A DNA stretch of 61,628 bases from Rhodobacterales bacterium. Lineage in GTDB: Bacteria; Pseudomonadota; Alphaproteobacteria; Rhodobacterales; Rhodobacteraceae. The stretch lies in the NCBI GenBank assembly GCA_017303485.1, contig JAFLCY010000003.1:30516-92143 (forward strand), in the 5' to 3' direction. Below the pieces are notes generated by a model that was given only the letters and a program-made list of their open reading frames with translations, was not told the DNA's origin and did not search any database. This document shows, piece after piece, positions 8,075-16,735 of this stretch. The first letter of the stretch is position 1. Each line of letters starts with the position of its first letter. The position numbers were made by a program, and so were the translations under genes.

Positions 8075-10840
8075 TCAGGCGGTCAGCAGGCCTTGCAGGC
8101 CCTTTTCTGCAATCCGGTATTCACGCACGACCGCATCCACCCTTGTCGCTTCTGCGACTTCTCCGGCACGGCCAAGCGCCTCGATGTCACGGCAGAGCGC
8201 CGCCAGCCCCAGCGCGCCAAAGTCTGTCGCGCTGCCTTTTAGCGTATGGGCCGCGCGGCGCATCGCATCGGCATCGCCTGCGGCCGCTGCTGCCCTGAGC
8301 CGGTCGACCAGATCCGGACCATCCTCAAGAAAGCTGCGCACCAGTTCCTTGAGCGCCTCGCGATCCCCGCCGATCACTTCCAGCAACTGCGCCAGTGCCT
8401 TGGGGTCCAGCTCTCCTGTGGGTTCGGGCATCGGCTCCTCCATTTTCCCGGGCTGGCCGGACAGGCAGGACCTGATGGCGCGCACCAGTGCCTCGACCCG
8501 GATCGGCTTGCTGACATAGTCGCTCATCCCCGCCGCGATGAACCGTTCCCGGTCGCCCTCCATCGCATTGGCGGTCACGGCGATGATCTTGGGGCGGGCG
8601 CCTTCGGGATAGGTCGCGATGATCCGGCGAGTGGCTTCGACCCCGTCCATCTCGGGCATCTCGATATCCATCAGGATCAGGTCATAGGCCTGCCGCTCCA
8701 GTGCCTGCAGCACCTCAAGCCCGTTGGCGGCAACATCGGCACGGTAGCCAAGGCGCTGCAGGATCATGCGGCCGAGCTTCTGGTTGGTGGGGTGGTCATC
8801 GGCCAGCAAAATGCGGGCGGGCAGTTCCACGGCAAGCTGATCGTCGATCTGCGGCTTCTCGATGCGGCGATAAGGCAGGACCCGCGTCGGTTCGCCCAGC
8901 GCGATGGTCATCACCGCGTTCAGCAGCGCCGAAGGCTTGATCGGCTTGGCCAGAACATCGGCAAAGCCCACGGCCTTCAGCGCCTCGGAATCGTGGTCGC
9001 CCGCATGGCCAAGCGAACTCAGCAGGATCAGCGGCATCGGTCGGGTCTCGGGCAGGGCGCGGATCGCACGGGCAAGGCCGATGCCGTCCATGTCGGGCAT
9101 GTGCATGTCGAGAATGGCGATATCGAACCGCTGTCCGTCCCGCAGCAGCGCCAGGGCTTCGGCAGGACCCGCAGCACTGGTCGGCGTGATAGACCAGATT
9201 TCGCATTGCCGGGCGAGGATCTTGCGGTTGGTGGCATTGTCATCGACGATCAGGACCCGCTTGCCCTCAAGATCCGGGCGGGCCTGGTTGATCCGTACCG
9301 CACGAATCGCTTCGGCCACCGGAGCGCTGAGGGTGAAGGTGAACTCTGACCCCTTGCCCGCTTCGCTGGTCACCCCGATCTCGCCCCCCATCAGCGTGAC
9401 AAGCCGCTGGCTGATCGCAAGTCCAAGACCAGTGCCGCCAAAGCGCCGGGTCGTCGAGGCATCGGCCTGGGTGAAGGACTGGAACAGCTTGCCGATCCGG
9501 TCGGCGGGAATACCGATGCCGGTATCGCGGACGGTCACACGCAAGGTGCAGGTCTCCGCGTCATCGCTCGCGCTGTCCTCACGCGAGACGGTCAGGACGA
9601 CTTCGCCCTTCTCGGTGAACTTGATCGCGTTGTTCAAGAGGTTCAGCAGGATTTGCCGCAGCCGGGTCGGGTCCGAGACGATGCGCTGCGGCGCGCCGGG
9701 TTCGATGACATAGGCCAGGTCAAGGCCCTTCTTCCCCGCCGCCATCGCCACGAGGTCCAGTGCCGCCTCGACGCATTCGCGCAGGTCGAAGGCGACTTTC
9801 TCAAGGTCCAGCTTCCCGGCCTCGACCTTCGAGAAATCGAGGATGTCGTTGAGGATGGTCAGCAGGCTTTCGGCGCTGTCGTTGATCGTGCGGGCATATT
9901 CGGCCTGTTCGGGCGGCAGGTCGGTATCCAGGAGCAGGTTGCTCATTCCGATGATCCCGTTCATCGGGGTACGGATTTCATGGCTCATGCTGGCCAGGAA
10001 CTGGCTTTTGGCGGTGGTGGCCTGCATCGCCGCGTCGCGCGCTTCGGCAAGGCTGGCGACCAGTTCCTCCTGTCGTTTGGCCAGCGCCTCGCGTTCCTTC
10101 AGGCTGTCGCAGAACAGTCCAAGCGTCCGGCCCATCGCGCCGATTTCGTCATGCCCGCCCTCGGGGATCGGCGCGGCTAGGTTGCCGCCGGTGATCGCCG
10201 TCATCGCCTCCATGACCTTGCGCAAGGGCTTGGTGATGGAGGCGATGACCAGAAGGGTCAGCAGCAACCCGCCAATTGCCGCCAGCACCGAGATCTGCGT
10301 CGCCCGCGCCACGGCCGAGGTGGCGGACCCCAGCGCCTCGTTACCTGTCGCGACAGCCTGTGCCTCCAGCCGCTCCACCAGAAGCGCAAGCTCGGCATTG
10401 ATCTTCTCGATGTGCAGATGCCCCTGCGCGATCAGCGAATTGCCCAGCACCCGCTGATCCTGGGTATAGGCATCGACGGCCTGAATGGCCTGTTCGCGCA
10501 GCGCGGCTACCTCCGTCCGGATCAGCGCCACGCTGTCCGGAGCAATCGGCTCCAGCTTTTCAAGGTCGGCCATCAGCGCGTCATGCGCCGCATTGGCGTT
10601 GACTTCCGAGCGCATGAGCAGGCTGACCGCAAGGTCCGAGAGCCAGAACTTGAACTCGCCAAACCGGGCCACCGCCGAGTTCGCAAGCCGCAGCTCGCCG
10701 ACCTTGTCCACCTCCTGCGCGATGGCATCGGCATTGCGGGACAGTCGCTGCGAAAGATAGGCGTTCGAGCCGACCAGCACGGCAAGCAACACGCCCGCAA
10801 GCAGGGCAAGGCGCGTGAAGATGGACAGCCGACCCAGCAT
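8075..10840 (-). CDS. hybrid sensor histidine kinase with HAMP, two receivers and HPt
   Basis: This 921-residue protein has a membrane helix at 9-27, a mostly helical periplasmic region at 28-185, a second helix at about 187-206, HAMP to about 260, HisKA with H287 in [12 protein letters not shown], and an ATPase domain with NAIKF, DTGIGIP and GGTGLGL motifs. Receiver 1 is at about 527-645 (D578) and receiver 2 at about 675-790 (D725). An HPt domain at about 815-910 carries H865 in AAHTLKGS. This is the BarA/ArcB-like multi-step phosphorelay layout. AGGAG precedes the ATG at 10840. It lies between the DUF3365 gene (37 bases upstream) and the receiver-transporter fusion (29 bases downstream), making those proteins its likely input and output. 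Confidence 0.93.
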   Translation of the reverse strand: MLGRLSIFTRLALLAGVLLAVLVGSNAYLSQRLSRNADAIAQEVDKVGELRLANSAVARFGEFKFWLSDLAVSLLMRSEVNANAAHDALMADLEKLEPIAPDSVALIRTEVAALREQAIQAVDAYTQDQRVLGNSLIAQGHLHIEKINAELALLVERLEAQAVATGNEALGSATSAVARATQISVLAAIGGLLLTLLVIASITKPLRKVMEAMTAITGGNLAAPIPEGGHDEIGAMGRTLGLFCDSLKEREALAKRQEELVASLAEARDAAMQATTAKSQFLASMSHEIRTPMNGIIGMSNLLLDTDLPPEQAEYARTINDSAESLLTILNDILDFSKVEAGKLDLEKVAFDLRECVEAALDLVAMAAGKKGLDLAYVIEPGAPQRIVSDPTRLRQILLNLLNNAIKFTEKGEVVLTVSREDSASDDAETCTLRVTVRDTGIGIPADRIGKLFQSFTQADASTTRRFGGTGLGLAISQRLVTLMGGEIGVTSEAGKGSEFTFTLSAPVAEAIRAVRINQARPDLEGKRVLIVDDNATNRKILARQCEIWSITPTSAAGPAEALALLRDGQRFDIAILDMHMPDMDGIGLARAIRALPETRPMPLILLSSLGHAGDHDSEALKAVGFADVLAKPIKPSALLNAVMTIALGEPTRVLPYRRIEKPQIDDQLAVELPARILLADDHPTNQKLGRMILQRLGYRADVAANGLEVLQALERQAYDLILMDIEMPEMDGVEATRRIIATYPEGARPKIIAVTANAMEGDRERFIAAGMSDYVSKPIRVEALVRAIRSCLSGQPGKMEEPMPEPTGELDPKALAQLLEVIGGDREALKELVRSFLEDGPDLVDRLRAAAAAGDADAMRRAAHTLKGSATDFGALGLAALCRDIEALGRAGEVAEATRVDAVVREYRIAEKGLQGLLTA

Positions 10841-10877
10841 GACCGCTACTCCTGTTCCGCAGCGGTCATCCCGGGGC

Positions 10878-11630
10878 CTAGCGGAACAGCGTGATGCTGA
10901 TCACACCACCAAGATCACCCAGGGCCCCGCCCTCTTTCGGATAGCCGGTCACGTCGATCTCACCCGCCGGTGCGCCGTGGCAGGCAAGGCAACCCTCGGT
11001 GTAATATTCAGGCACCATCACCCGAAAGGCCTCGCGGCCAGCCGAGTCCGAAAGGGCGGAATAGACCTCGCCCTTCTTCCAGTCGGGCGACAGCAGGCTT
11101 TCGGTGATGACCATGGTTTCCCAGGGGTCCGGGCGGGCCTTGCGGTTGCGCACCAGGTTTTCCGGGGCAGTGACCTTGATCTGGGCAAGATCGCCGACTT
11201 TCTCGGAAAAGGCCTCTGTCACCAGCCGGCCGAAGACCGCCGGCACGAACCCCTTGAACGCCACGCCCTCGCGGTTGATCGACCCGGCATTGGCATCCAT
11301 GACCTCGGTGATCGACTCCATCATCGCGGTGACAAGCTGCGCCTCGCGCGGGTCCATCCCTTCCGCAACGGGCGGGCCGCCGGTCTTGGTCACATAGGCC
11401 TCGGTCGCCCGGGCAAGCACGGCCGCACCCGACAGGCCCTTGTCGCCGACGGCAGGATCGTTGATCAGCACCTGTTCGGCCCCGATGACCGCACGGGCCG
11501 ATTGCAACAGGACCGCGAGACGGAGCGCGAGATCCAGTTCAGCCTCGTCTTGATCCTGCGCAAGACCGGCGGAAGTCGAACAAAAGCTGGAAGCCAGGGC
11601 CAGAGCGAAAACGAGCTGTCTCCAGGACAT
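10878..11630 (-). CDS. secreted Tll0287-like (DUF3365) protein with CxxCH motif
   Basis: This is about 250 residues. A cleavable signal peptide is visible ([25 protein letters not shown]). The C-terminal half matches the Tll0287-like/DUF3365 pattern, with [12 protein letters not shown] near residue 215, a c-type heme CxxCH site. The ATG at 11630 was chosen over an upstream frame extension because GGGGAGAG sits just before it. Related domains are found as sensory periplasmic domains of signal proteins; here the domain is a stand-alone secreted protein at the head of the operon with the hybrid kinase. By inference it is a redox or ligand-sensing partner of the kinase periplasmic region. Confidence 0.82.
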   Translation of the reverse strand: MSWRQLVFALALASSFCSTSAGLAQDQDEAELDLALRLAVLLQSARAVIGAEQVLINDPAVGDKGLSGAAVLARATEAYVTKTGGPPVAEGMDPREAQLVTAMMESITEVMDANAGSINREGVAFKGFVPAVFGRLVTEAFSEKVGDLAQIKVTAPENLVRNRKARPDPWETMVITESLLSPDWKKGEVYSALSDSAGREAFRVMVPEYYTEGCLACHGAPAGEIDVTGYPKEGGALGDLGGVISITLFR

Positions 11631-11996
11631 TTGAAACTCTCCCCGCGCCAAGTTCCGCGCGCGTGATGTTACAAATTCGCAATTGATCGCGGCAGCATGG
11701 GATATGTCGTCGGCCCAATCAAGCGCTTTGGCGGTTTGCCGTCCCGAAACAGTCGCGCTTCAATTCAGGGTGAAACGCAATCGCGCAAAGGTTGTCATGG
11801 AAGCCCGTTCCGGGCCTCCAGATCGGGTCCGGCCGCTGTTCGGCTCCGCTCCGATAGCCCGCATTCGGCGTGCGTGAGGCGGCAATCCCGGGCCATCCAG
11901 TCCGCTCAGACGGCAGGTGTCTTGCTCGCGCCACTGCGGCCGCCGGACGTGTCCCATCCCCTCGCCGGGCCGGAGAGGGGATGGGTCGTCGGATGA
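11631..11996. other. gene-free stretch between two minus-strand operons
   Basis: About 365 bases with no convincing coding frame: short frames on both strands have no ribosome site or recognisable protein. It should contain the promoter of the DUF3365/kinase operon near 11640-11750 and the terminator of the helicase gene at 11953-11985. I see no RNA gene. Confidence 0.5.
11953..11985 (-). terminator. hairpin downstream of the DEAD-box helicase gene
   Basis: A perfect 11-base stem, CCCATCCCCTC (11953-11963) with GAGGGGATGGG (11975-11985), lies 12 bases after the helicase stop on the minus strand. There is no clear U tract, so termination efficiency is uncertain. Confidence 0.5.
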
Positions 11997-14405
11997 CTAG
12001 CGCTTCGGTCCTTTCGGCGGCACAAACCGCTTGGACGTATCGCGCGCGTCGGCCTTGGGCTTGGCGGGACGATCCGCGCCTGCCCGGTCGAACGGCTTCT
12101 TGCCGCCAGCAGGTTTGAAGCCACCCGGCTTGCCCGCGCCCTCGCGTTTCACCAAGGGCCGGGCGTCATCGCCTTTGGCAGCGAAGGTCTTCCTGGGCCG
12201 ATCACCATCTTCCCGGAGCTTGAACCCCTCGCCGCGCGGTTTGTAGCCATCGGGTTTCCCCGCATAGGGCTTTCGTGCCGGACGGTCGCCGTCTTCAGTT
12301 CTTTCGCGGGGCTTCCAGCCCTCCGACTTGGCGGCATAGGGCTTTCGCGCCGGGCGGTCACCCTCCTCGCGCGGCTTCCAGCCGTCGGACTTGCCCCGGT
12401 AGCCACCACCCTCGGAAGAATGACTCTTGTAGCCCTCGGCCCGGCCCGGACGATCCGCCGATCCGCCGTGGCTCTTGTAGGCAGCCGACCGCGGCGCGGC
12501 CTTCTGGTCCGGCGACCAGCGCGGCTTCTTCGGGCGCGCGTCGTCACCTTCGGACCGCGGGCTGCGCTCTTCATAGGGCTTCTGTGCCGGGCGGTCGGTC
12601 TTCCAGCCGTCCCTGCGCTCGGGCCGCGCCTCGGATGCAGCCACCCTTGGCCGGTCCTCGTATTTCGCCTTCGGCTTCGGCGCGGGCTCGGCCTCGTCGT
12701 CCTCGACCACCCGGGGAGGCTTCGGCACATAGGCCGGCTTGTCGGCCCGCGCGGGGCGCTCTGCCCGTTCCGGCCGGGCCGGTCGTTCGAACCGGGGCTT
12801 GTCGAAGCGGGGCCGGTCAAGATCCGGCTCGCCTTCGATCCGCTCCATCAAAAGGCCCTTGTCCAGGTCGATCTGCTGCCGGAACTTGCCCGCGACGGCT
12901 TCGGCGATCTGTACGAAGGTCTCGTCCTCGCGCACCCGGATCGCGCCGATGCTGTCCTTGCCGATGCTGCCCGCATCGCAGATCTTCGGCAAAAGCCAGC
13001 GCGCCTCGGCCCGACCGGACCGACCCACGCCGATGCGGAACCAGACCGAAGGCCCGAACTCCCCCCGCTCCCGCGGAGCCGAGGGCGCAGGCATCGCTGC
13101 ATCGGTCGACAGCACCTCGGGCGCCGACCGCCCCTCGCGCCACAGCCGCACGAAGGCCGCCGCCAGCGCCTCGGCCCCGAACTGCTCCAGCAGGTCGCCG
13201 GCGATCCCCGCCTCGTCACCGACCGGAGCCGTCAGCGCCGGATGTTCCAGAATGCGCAGGTCGTCCTTGGCCTGCACGTCATCCGCCCCCGGCGCCGGGC
13301 CCCATTCGGCCACGACCTTCGCGCCCGACAACAGCCGCTGCGCCTTCTTGAACTCCGAAGGTGTCACGATCAGCGCTGAGACGCCCTTCTTCCCAGCCCG
13401 CCCGGTGCGGCCCGAACGGTGCAGAAGCGTCTCGGAATTCGACGGCAGATCGGCATGGATCACCAGTTCCAGCCCCGGCAGGTCGATGCCCCGCGCGGCC
13501 ACATCGGTGGCGATGCAGACCCGGGCGCGACCGTCCCGCAGCGCCTGCAGGGCATGGGTACGCTCCTGCTGCGACAGTTCCCCTGACAGCGCGACAACCT
13601 GGAACCCCCGGTTGCCCATCCGCGCCAAGAGGTGATTCACGTTCACCCGCGTCTTGCAGAACACGATGGCCGTCCGCGCCTCGTAAAAGCGCAGCACGTT
13701 GAAGATCGCATGTTCCCGGTCGCGCACCGCCACGCTGACGGCGCGGTATTCGATGTCGACATGCTGCTTGGCCTCGCCCTGGGCGACGATGCGCAGCGCA
13801 TCCTTCTGGAACTCGCCCGCCAGCTTTTCGATTTCCTTCGGCACGGTGGCCGAGAACATCAACGTGCGGCGTTCCGGTGGGGCAGCGGCGAGGATGAACT
13901 CAAGATCCTCGGCGAAGCCCAGGTCAAGCATCTCGTCCGCCTCGTCCAGCACCACGGCGCGGATGCCCGACAGGTCCAGCGATCCGCGCTCGATATGGTC
14001 ACGCAAGCGGCCCGGGGTGCCGACGACGATATGCGCCCCGCGCTCCAGCGCCCGGCGCTCGGTACGGTAGTCCATCCCGCCGACGCAGGTCGCGAGCTTC
14101 GCCTGCGCGCCTGCGTACAGCCATTCCAGCTCGCGCGCGACCTGCAGCGCCAGTTCCCGCGTCGGCGCAATCGCCAGCGCGATGGGCTTGTCGGCGTAAA
14201 GAAGCACGTCCTGCCCGTTCAGAATCTCCGGCGCAATCGCTAGGCCAAAGGCCACGGTCTTGCCGGACCCGGTCTGCGCCGAGACCAGCGCGTCGCGGCC
14301 CGCGACGCCTTCGGCCAGCACCGCCTCCTGTACCGAGGTCAGCGTCTCATAGCCCTTGTCGGCCAAAGCCTGCGCCAGCGGCGCGGCCACGTTTTTAATC
14401 GTCAT
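11997..14405 (-). CDS. DEAD-box ATP-dependent RNA helicase with long basic repeat tail
   Basis: This is about 802 residues, much longer than a 400-450-residue core. Residues 1-370 hold the DEAD helicase motifs (SAQTGSGKT, PTRELALQ, VLDEADEMLD, SATVP, and HRSGRTGRAGKKG). A DbpA-type RNA-binding domain follows at about 455-530 (RWLLPKICDAGSIGKDSIGAIRVRE). The last 250 residues are a low-complexity Lys/Arg/Gly/Pro/Asp tail with imperfect repeats (GWKPRE, GDRPARKPYA). The ATG at 14405 has GGAAAAG upstream. Such proteins act in ribosome assembly and RNA remodelling; the disordered tail probably adds RNA affinity. It is related to DeaD/CsdA and DbpA, but the exact orthologue is uncertain. Confidence 0.9.
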   Translation of the reverse strand: MTIKNVAAPLAQALADKGYETLTSVQEAVLAEGVAGRDALVSAQTGSGKTVAFGLAIAPEILNGQDVLLYADKPIALAIAPTRELALQVARELEWLYAGAQAKLATCVGGMDYRTERRALERGAHIVVGTPGRLRDHIERGSLDLSGIRAVVLDEADEMLDLGFAEDLEFILAAAPPERRTLMFSATVPKEIEKLAGEFQKDALRIVAQGEAKQHVDIEYRAVSVAVRDREHAIFNVLRFYEARTAIVFCKTRVNVNHLLARMGNRGFQVVALSGELSQQERTHALQALRDGRARVCIATDVAARGIDLPGLELVIHADLPSNSETLLHRSGRTGRAGKKGVSALIVTPSEFKKAQRLLSGAKVVAEWGPAPGADDVQAKDDLRILEHPALTAPVGDEAGIAGDLLEQFGAEALAAAFVRLWREGRSAPEVLSTDAAMPAPSAPRERGEFGPSVWFRIGVGRSGRAEARWLLPKICDAGSIGKDSIGAIRVREDETFVQIAEAVAGKFRQQIDLDKGLLMERIEGEPDLDRPRFDKPRFERPARPERAERPARADKPAYVPKPPRVVEDDEAEPAPKPKAKYEDRPRVAASEARPERRDGWKTDRPAQKPYEERSPRSEGDDARPKKPRWSPDQKAAPRSAAYKSHGGSADRPGRAEGYKSHSSEGGGYRGKSDGWKPREEGDRPARKPYAAKSEGWKPRERTEDGDRPARKPYAGKPDGYKPRGEGFKLREDGDRPRKTFAAKGDDARPLVKREGAGKPGGFKPAGGKKPFDRAGADRPAKPKADARDTSKRFVPPKGPKR
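12230..12560 (-). repeat. imperfect tandem repeats encoding the helicase tail
   Basis: The coding strand repeats units of roughly 60-75 bases that encode GWKPRE...GDRPARKPYA-type peptides; at least three recognisable copies lie in 12240-12400 and weaker ones beyond. They are protein-coding and in frame, so unit-number variation between strains would change tail length without frameshift. Confidence 0.55.
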
Positions 14406-14467
14406 GGATGTCTTTTCCAAAGGGGGCGACCAGCGCCCGTCAAGCCAAACGGCCCCTGTCCCTTTGG

Positions 14468-14487
14468 TGCGGGCCTCCTCGCCCGCA
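14468..14487 (-). terminator. short hairpin between cysQ-like gene and helicase gene
   Basis: A 7-base stem, TGCGGGC with GCCCGCA and a 6-base loop, lies in the 141-base gap downstream of the cysQ-like gene. No U tract is visible. It may be a weak terminator or attenuator; the same gap probably contains the helicase promoter. Confidence 0.35.
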
Positions 14488-14546
14488 GTCTCGGAATCTC
14501 GACCGTGCCGGGCCAGTATCCGAGTTTGCGGGAACTGTATAGGGCC

Positions 14547-15326
14547 TTAGCCCGGAACCAGCCGCCGGACCGCCTCGGCATGCAATTTCGGCGGCAGGGC
14601 CAGCACACCCTCGGCCATCGCACCAGAGGTGTTGAACCGCAGGCTTGCGCCCTTCCGATCCGTGACGACCGCACCCGCCCGTTCGGCGATCAGGCTTCCG
14701 GCGGCGATATCCCATTCCCAGGCGTCGCGCAGGGTCAGCATGCCATCGAACCGGCCTTCTGCCGCAAGGCACAGCCGATAGGCCAGCGAGGCGCGAAAGC
14801 TTCGCTGAATGTCCGGCACCCCGCCCGGCCATTTCTCGGGCAGCATGTTGGCCTTGGTGGTGAGAATGTTCGCATCGTTCAGCACCTCACGCCGGCTGGC
14901 GGCTATTGGCTGGCCATCCTTCAGGGGCGGCGAGACATCCGAGGCCGTATATATGCGGTCCAACGCCGGCAGATACACAACGCCCGCGGTCACCCGGCCC
15001 TTGTGCGCCACCGCCAGCGAATGCGCGAAAGTCTCTTCCCCTGCGACAAAGGCCCGAGTCCCGTCGATGGGGTCGACGATGAAGACCGTATCCACAGCCA
15101 GCCTGTCGGTGCTGTCCGGCGTTTCCTCCGACAGCCAGCCATAGTCCGGCCGGGCCGCCAGAAGCCGCGCCTTCAGCATGTCGTTCACGGCAAGGTCGGC
15201 CTCGGTCACCGGCCCGTGTTCGCCGCCCTTGTCCCAGACCTTCGGGTCCCGACGCCAATAGCGCAGCGCGATCCGGCCCGCCTCACGCGCGGCCTCGGTC
15301 AGAAGCGCAAGGTCACGCGCCGGCAA
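14547..15326 (-). CDS. cysQ: inositol monophosphatase-family protein, CysQ-like 3'(2'),5'-bisphosphate nucleotidase
   Basis: This 259-residue protein has the FIG/IMPase metal site: E at SEETPDS, then VDPIDGTRAF (DPIDGT motif) and WEWDIAAGSLIAERAGA near residue 205. These residues bind Mg and the phosphate. The family includes CysQ, which removes the 3' phosphate of PAP formed in sulfate assimilation, and inositol monophosphatases; the length and motif context favour CysQ but do not settle it. The start appears to be a TTG at 15326: an in-frame stop lies two codons upstream, and no ATG lies near the expected N-terminus. It overlaps the end of the pmbA gene by 14 bases. Confidence 0.8.
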   Translation of the reverse strand: MPARDLALLTEAAREAGRIALRYWRRDPKVWDKGGEHGPVTEADLAVNDMLKARLLAARPDYGWLSEETPDSTDRLAVDTVFIVDPIDGTRAFVAGEETFAHSLAVAHKGRVTAGVVYLPALDRIYTASDVSPPLKDGQPIAASRREVLNDANILTTKANMLPEKWPGGVPDIQRSFRASLAYRLCLAAEGRFDGMLTLRDAWEWDIAAGSLIAERAGAVVTDRKGASLRFNTSGAMAEGVLALPPKLHAEAVRRLVPG

Positions 15327-16656
15327 GGGTCATCCCGTCGATCAGGATCGAGGGCACCCGCGTCGACAGATGCGCCCGCGCGTCGTTGGCCGGGACGATC
15401 CGCAAGAGCATGTCGCGCAGGTTGCCCGCGATGGTGCATTCGTGGACCGGATAGGCCAGTTCCCCGTTTTCCACCCAGAAGCCCGAGGCCCCGCGCGAAT
15501 AATCCCCCGTCGTCGGGTTGATGGTGGAGCCGATCATCGAGGTGACCAGCAGCCCGGTTCCCATCGCTTTCAGCAGGTCGTCCCGCGTCCGCGCGCCTTG
15601 CGTCAGGTCGATGTTCGTCGTCGAGGGCGACGGCGGCGCCGATACCCCGCGCGAGGCATTGCCGGTCGAGGTCATCCCCAGCTTCCGCCCGGTGGCAAGA
15701 TCCAGCACCCAGCCGGTCAGCACCCCATCCGCCACAAACGCCCGACGCTCGGTGGCCAGCCCCTCGCCATCGAAGGGCCGCGACGACCCGATCCGCGCCC
15801 GATGCGGGTCTTCCACGAGCGACAGCCCGGCAGGCAGCACCTGTTTGCCCAGAAGATCGCGCGCCCAGCTTGAGCCGCGGGCAATCGACGTTCCATTGAT
15901 CGCCGACAACAGATGCCCGACCAGAGAAGCCGCCACCCTTTCGTCATAGACCACCGCATAGGTCCCGGTCTTCGGCTTCACCGAGCCGACGCGCGCCAGC
16001 GTCCGCTCTGCCGCCAGCCGCCCGATCTCCTCGGCAGAAGGCATGTCGGCCGCGTAAATCCGCCCCTCCCCGGCATAGTCCCGCTGCATCGCGGTGCCTG
16101 CGCCGGTAAACGCCACTGCCGACAGTGACGTGGACGTCCGCCCATAGCCGCCGGAAAACCCGTTCGTCGCCGCCATGTGCAGTGCCCGCCGGCTGTAGGC
16201 GGCCGAAGCTTCGACCTGGGTGATCCCCTTCGCGTCCTGCGCCGCAGCTTCCACGGCCCGGGCACTGGCCTCCAGCACCGCCGCCCCCGGCTCCTCCGCC
16301 GGATCGGCCAGGTCCAGAGCCGCGAGATCCCAGCCCGAGGCCAGTTGCGACGCCTCCGCCAGACCTGCTGTCACATCCTCCGGTGCCTCGCGCGCCATCG
16401 CGACCGCCCTCTCGGCCAAGGCAGTGATGGTCGCCGAAGAGGTGTCCGAAGCCGAAACGCAGGCCTGTCGCTTGCCGACCAGCACCCTCAGGCCGATTTC
16501 CACCCCCTCGGATCGCTCGGCCTGTTCCAGCGCGCCCTTGCGGATTTCGATCGACAGCGCGGTGCCCGACACCGCCAGCGCATCGGCACTGTCGGCCCCG
16601 GCCTTGCGGGCGGCGTCCAGAAGGGAATGGCTCAGGTCGGCAAGGCTGGGGGTCAT
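15313..16656 (-). CDS. pmbA: TldD/PmbA-family metalloprotease-related protein
   Basis: This is about 447 residues with the PmbA/TldD pattern: an N-terminal LSIEIRKGALEQAERSEG-like strand region, GNASRGVSAPPSPSTTN near residue 330, and a C-terminal FWVENGELAYPVHECTIAGN segment. In E. coli TldD and PmbA (TldE) form a heteromeric zinc protease active on microcin precursors, CcdA and other unfolded peptides; PmbA is the non-catalytic partner. I take the ATG at 16656; an in-frame ATG at 16674 adds six residues. It overlaps the downstream cysQ-like gene by 14 bases, suggesting coupled translation. Confidence 0.88.
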   Translation of the reverse strand: MTPSLADLSHSLLDAARKAGADSADALAVSGTALSIEIRKGALEQAERSEGVEIGLRVLVGKRQACVSASDTSSATITALAERAVAMAREAPEDVTAGLAEASQLASGWDLAALDLADPAEEPGAAVLEASARAVEAAAQDAKGITQVEASAAYSRRALHMAATNGFSGGYGRTSTSLSAVAFTGAGTAMQRDYAGEGRIYAADMPSAEEIGRLAAERTLARVGSVKPKTGTYAVVYDERVAASLVGHLLSAINGTSIARGSSWARDLLGKQVLPAGLSLVEDPHRARIGSSRPFDGEGLATERRAFVADGVLTGWVLDLATGRKLGMTSTGNASRGVSAPPSPSTTNIDLTQGARTRDDLLKAMGTGLLVTSMIGSTINPTTGDYSRGASGFWVENGELAYPVHECTIAGNLRDMLLRIVPANDARAHLSTRVPSILIDGMTLAGA

Positions 16657-16735
16657 CGCATGGTCCCGTATCATCTGCCGATCTCAGGTAGCCCCGCCCG
16701 CGACCCTTCGCAAGGCCGCGGGGGAAATCACCTCG

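Noticed and set aside
11697-11996. Short frames in the gene-free stretch
   Set aside because: No ribosome site, no homology and composition unlike neighbours' proteins.
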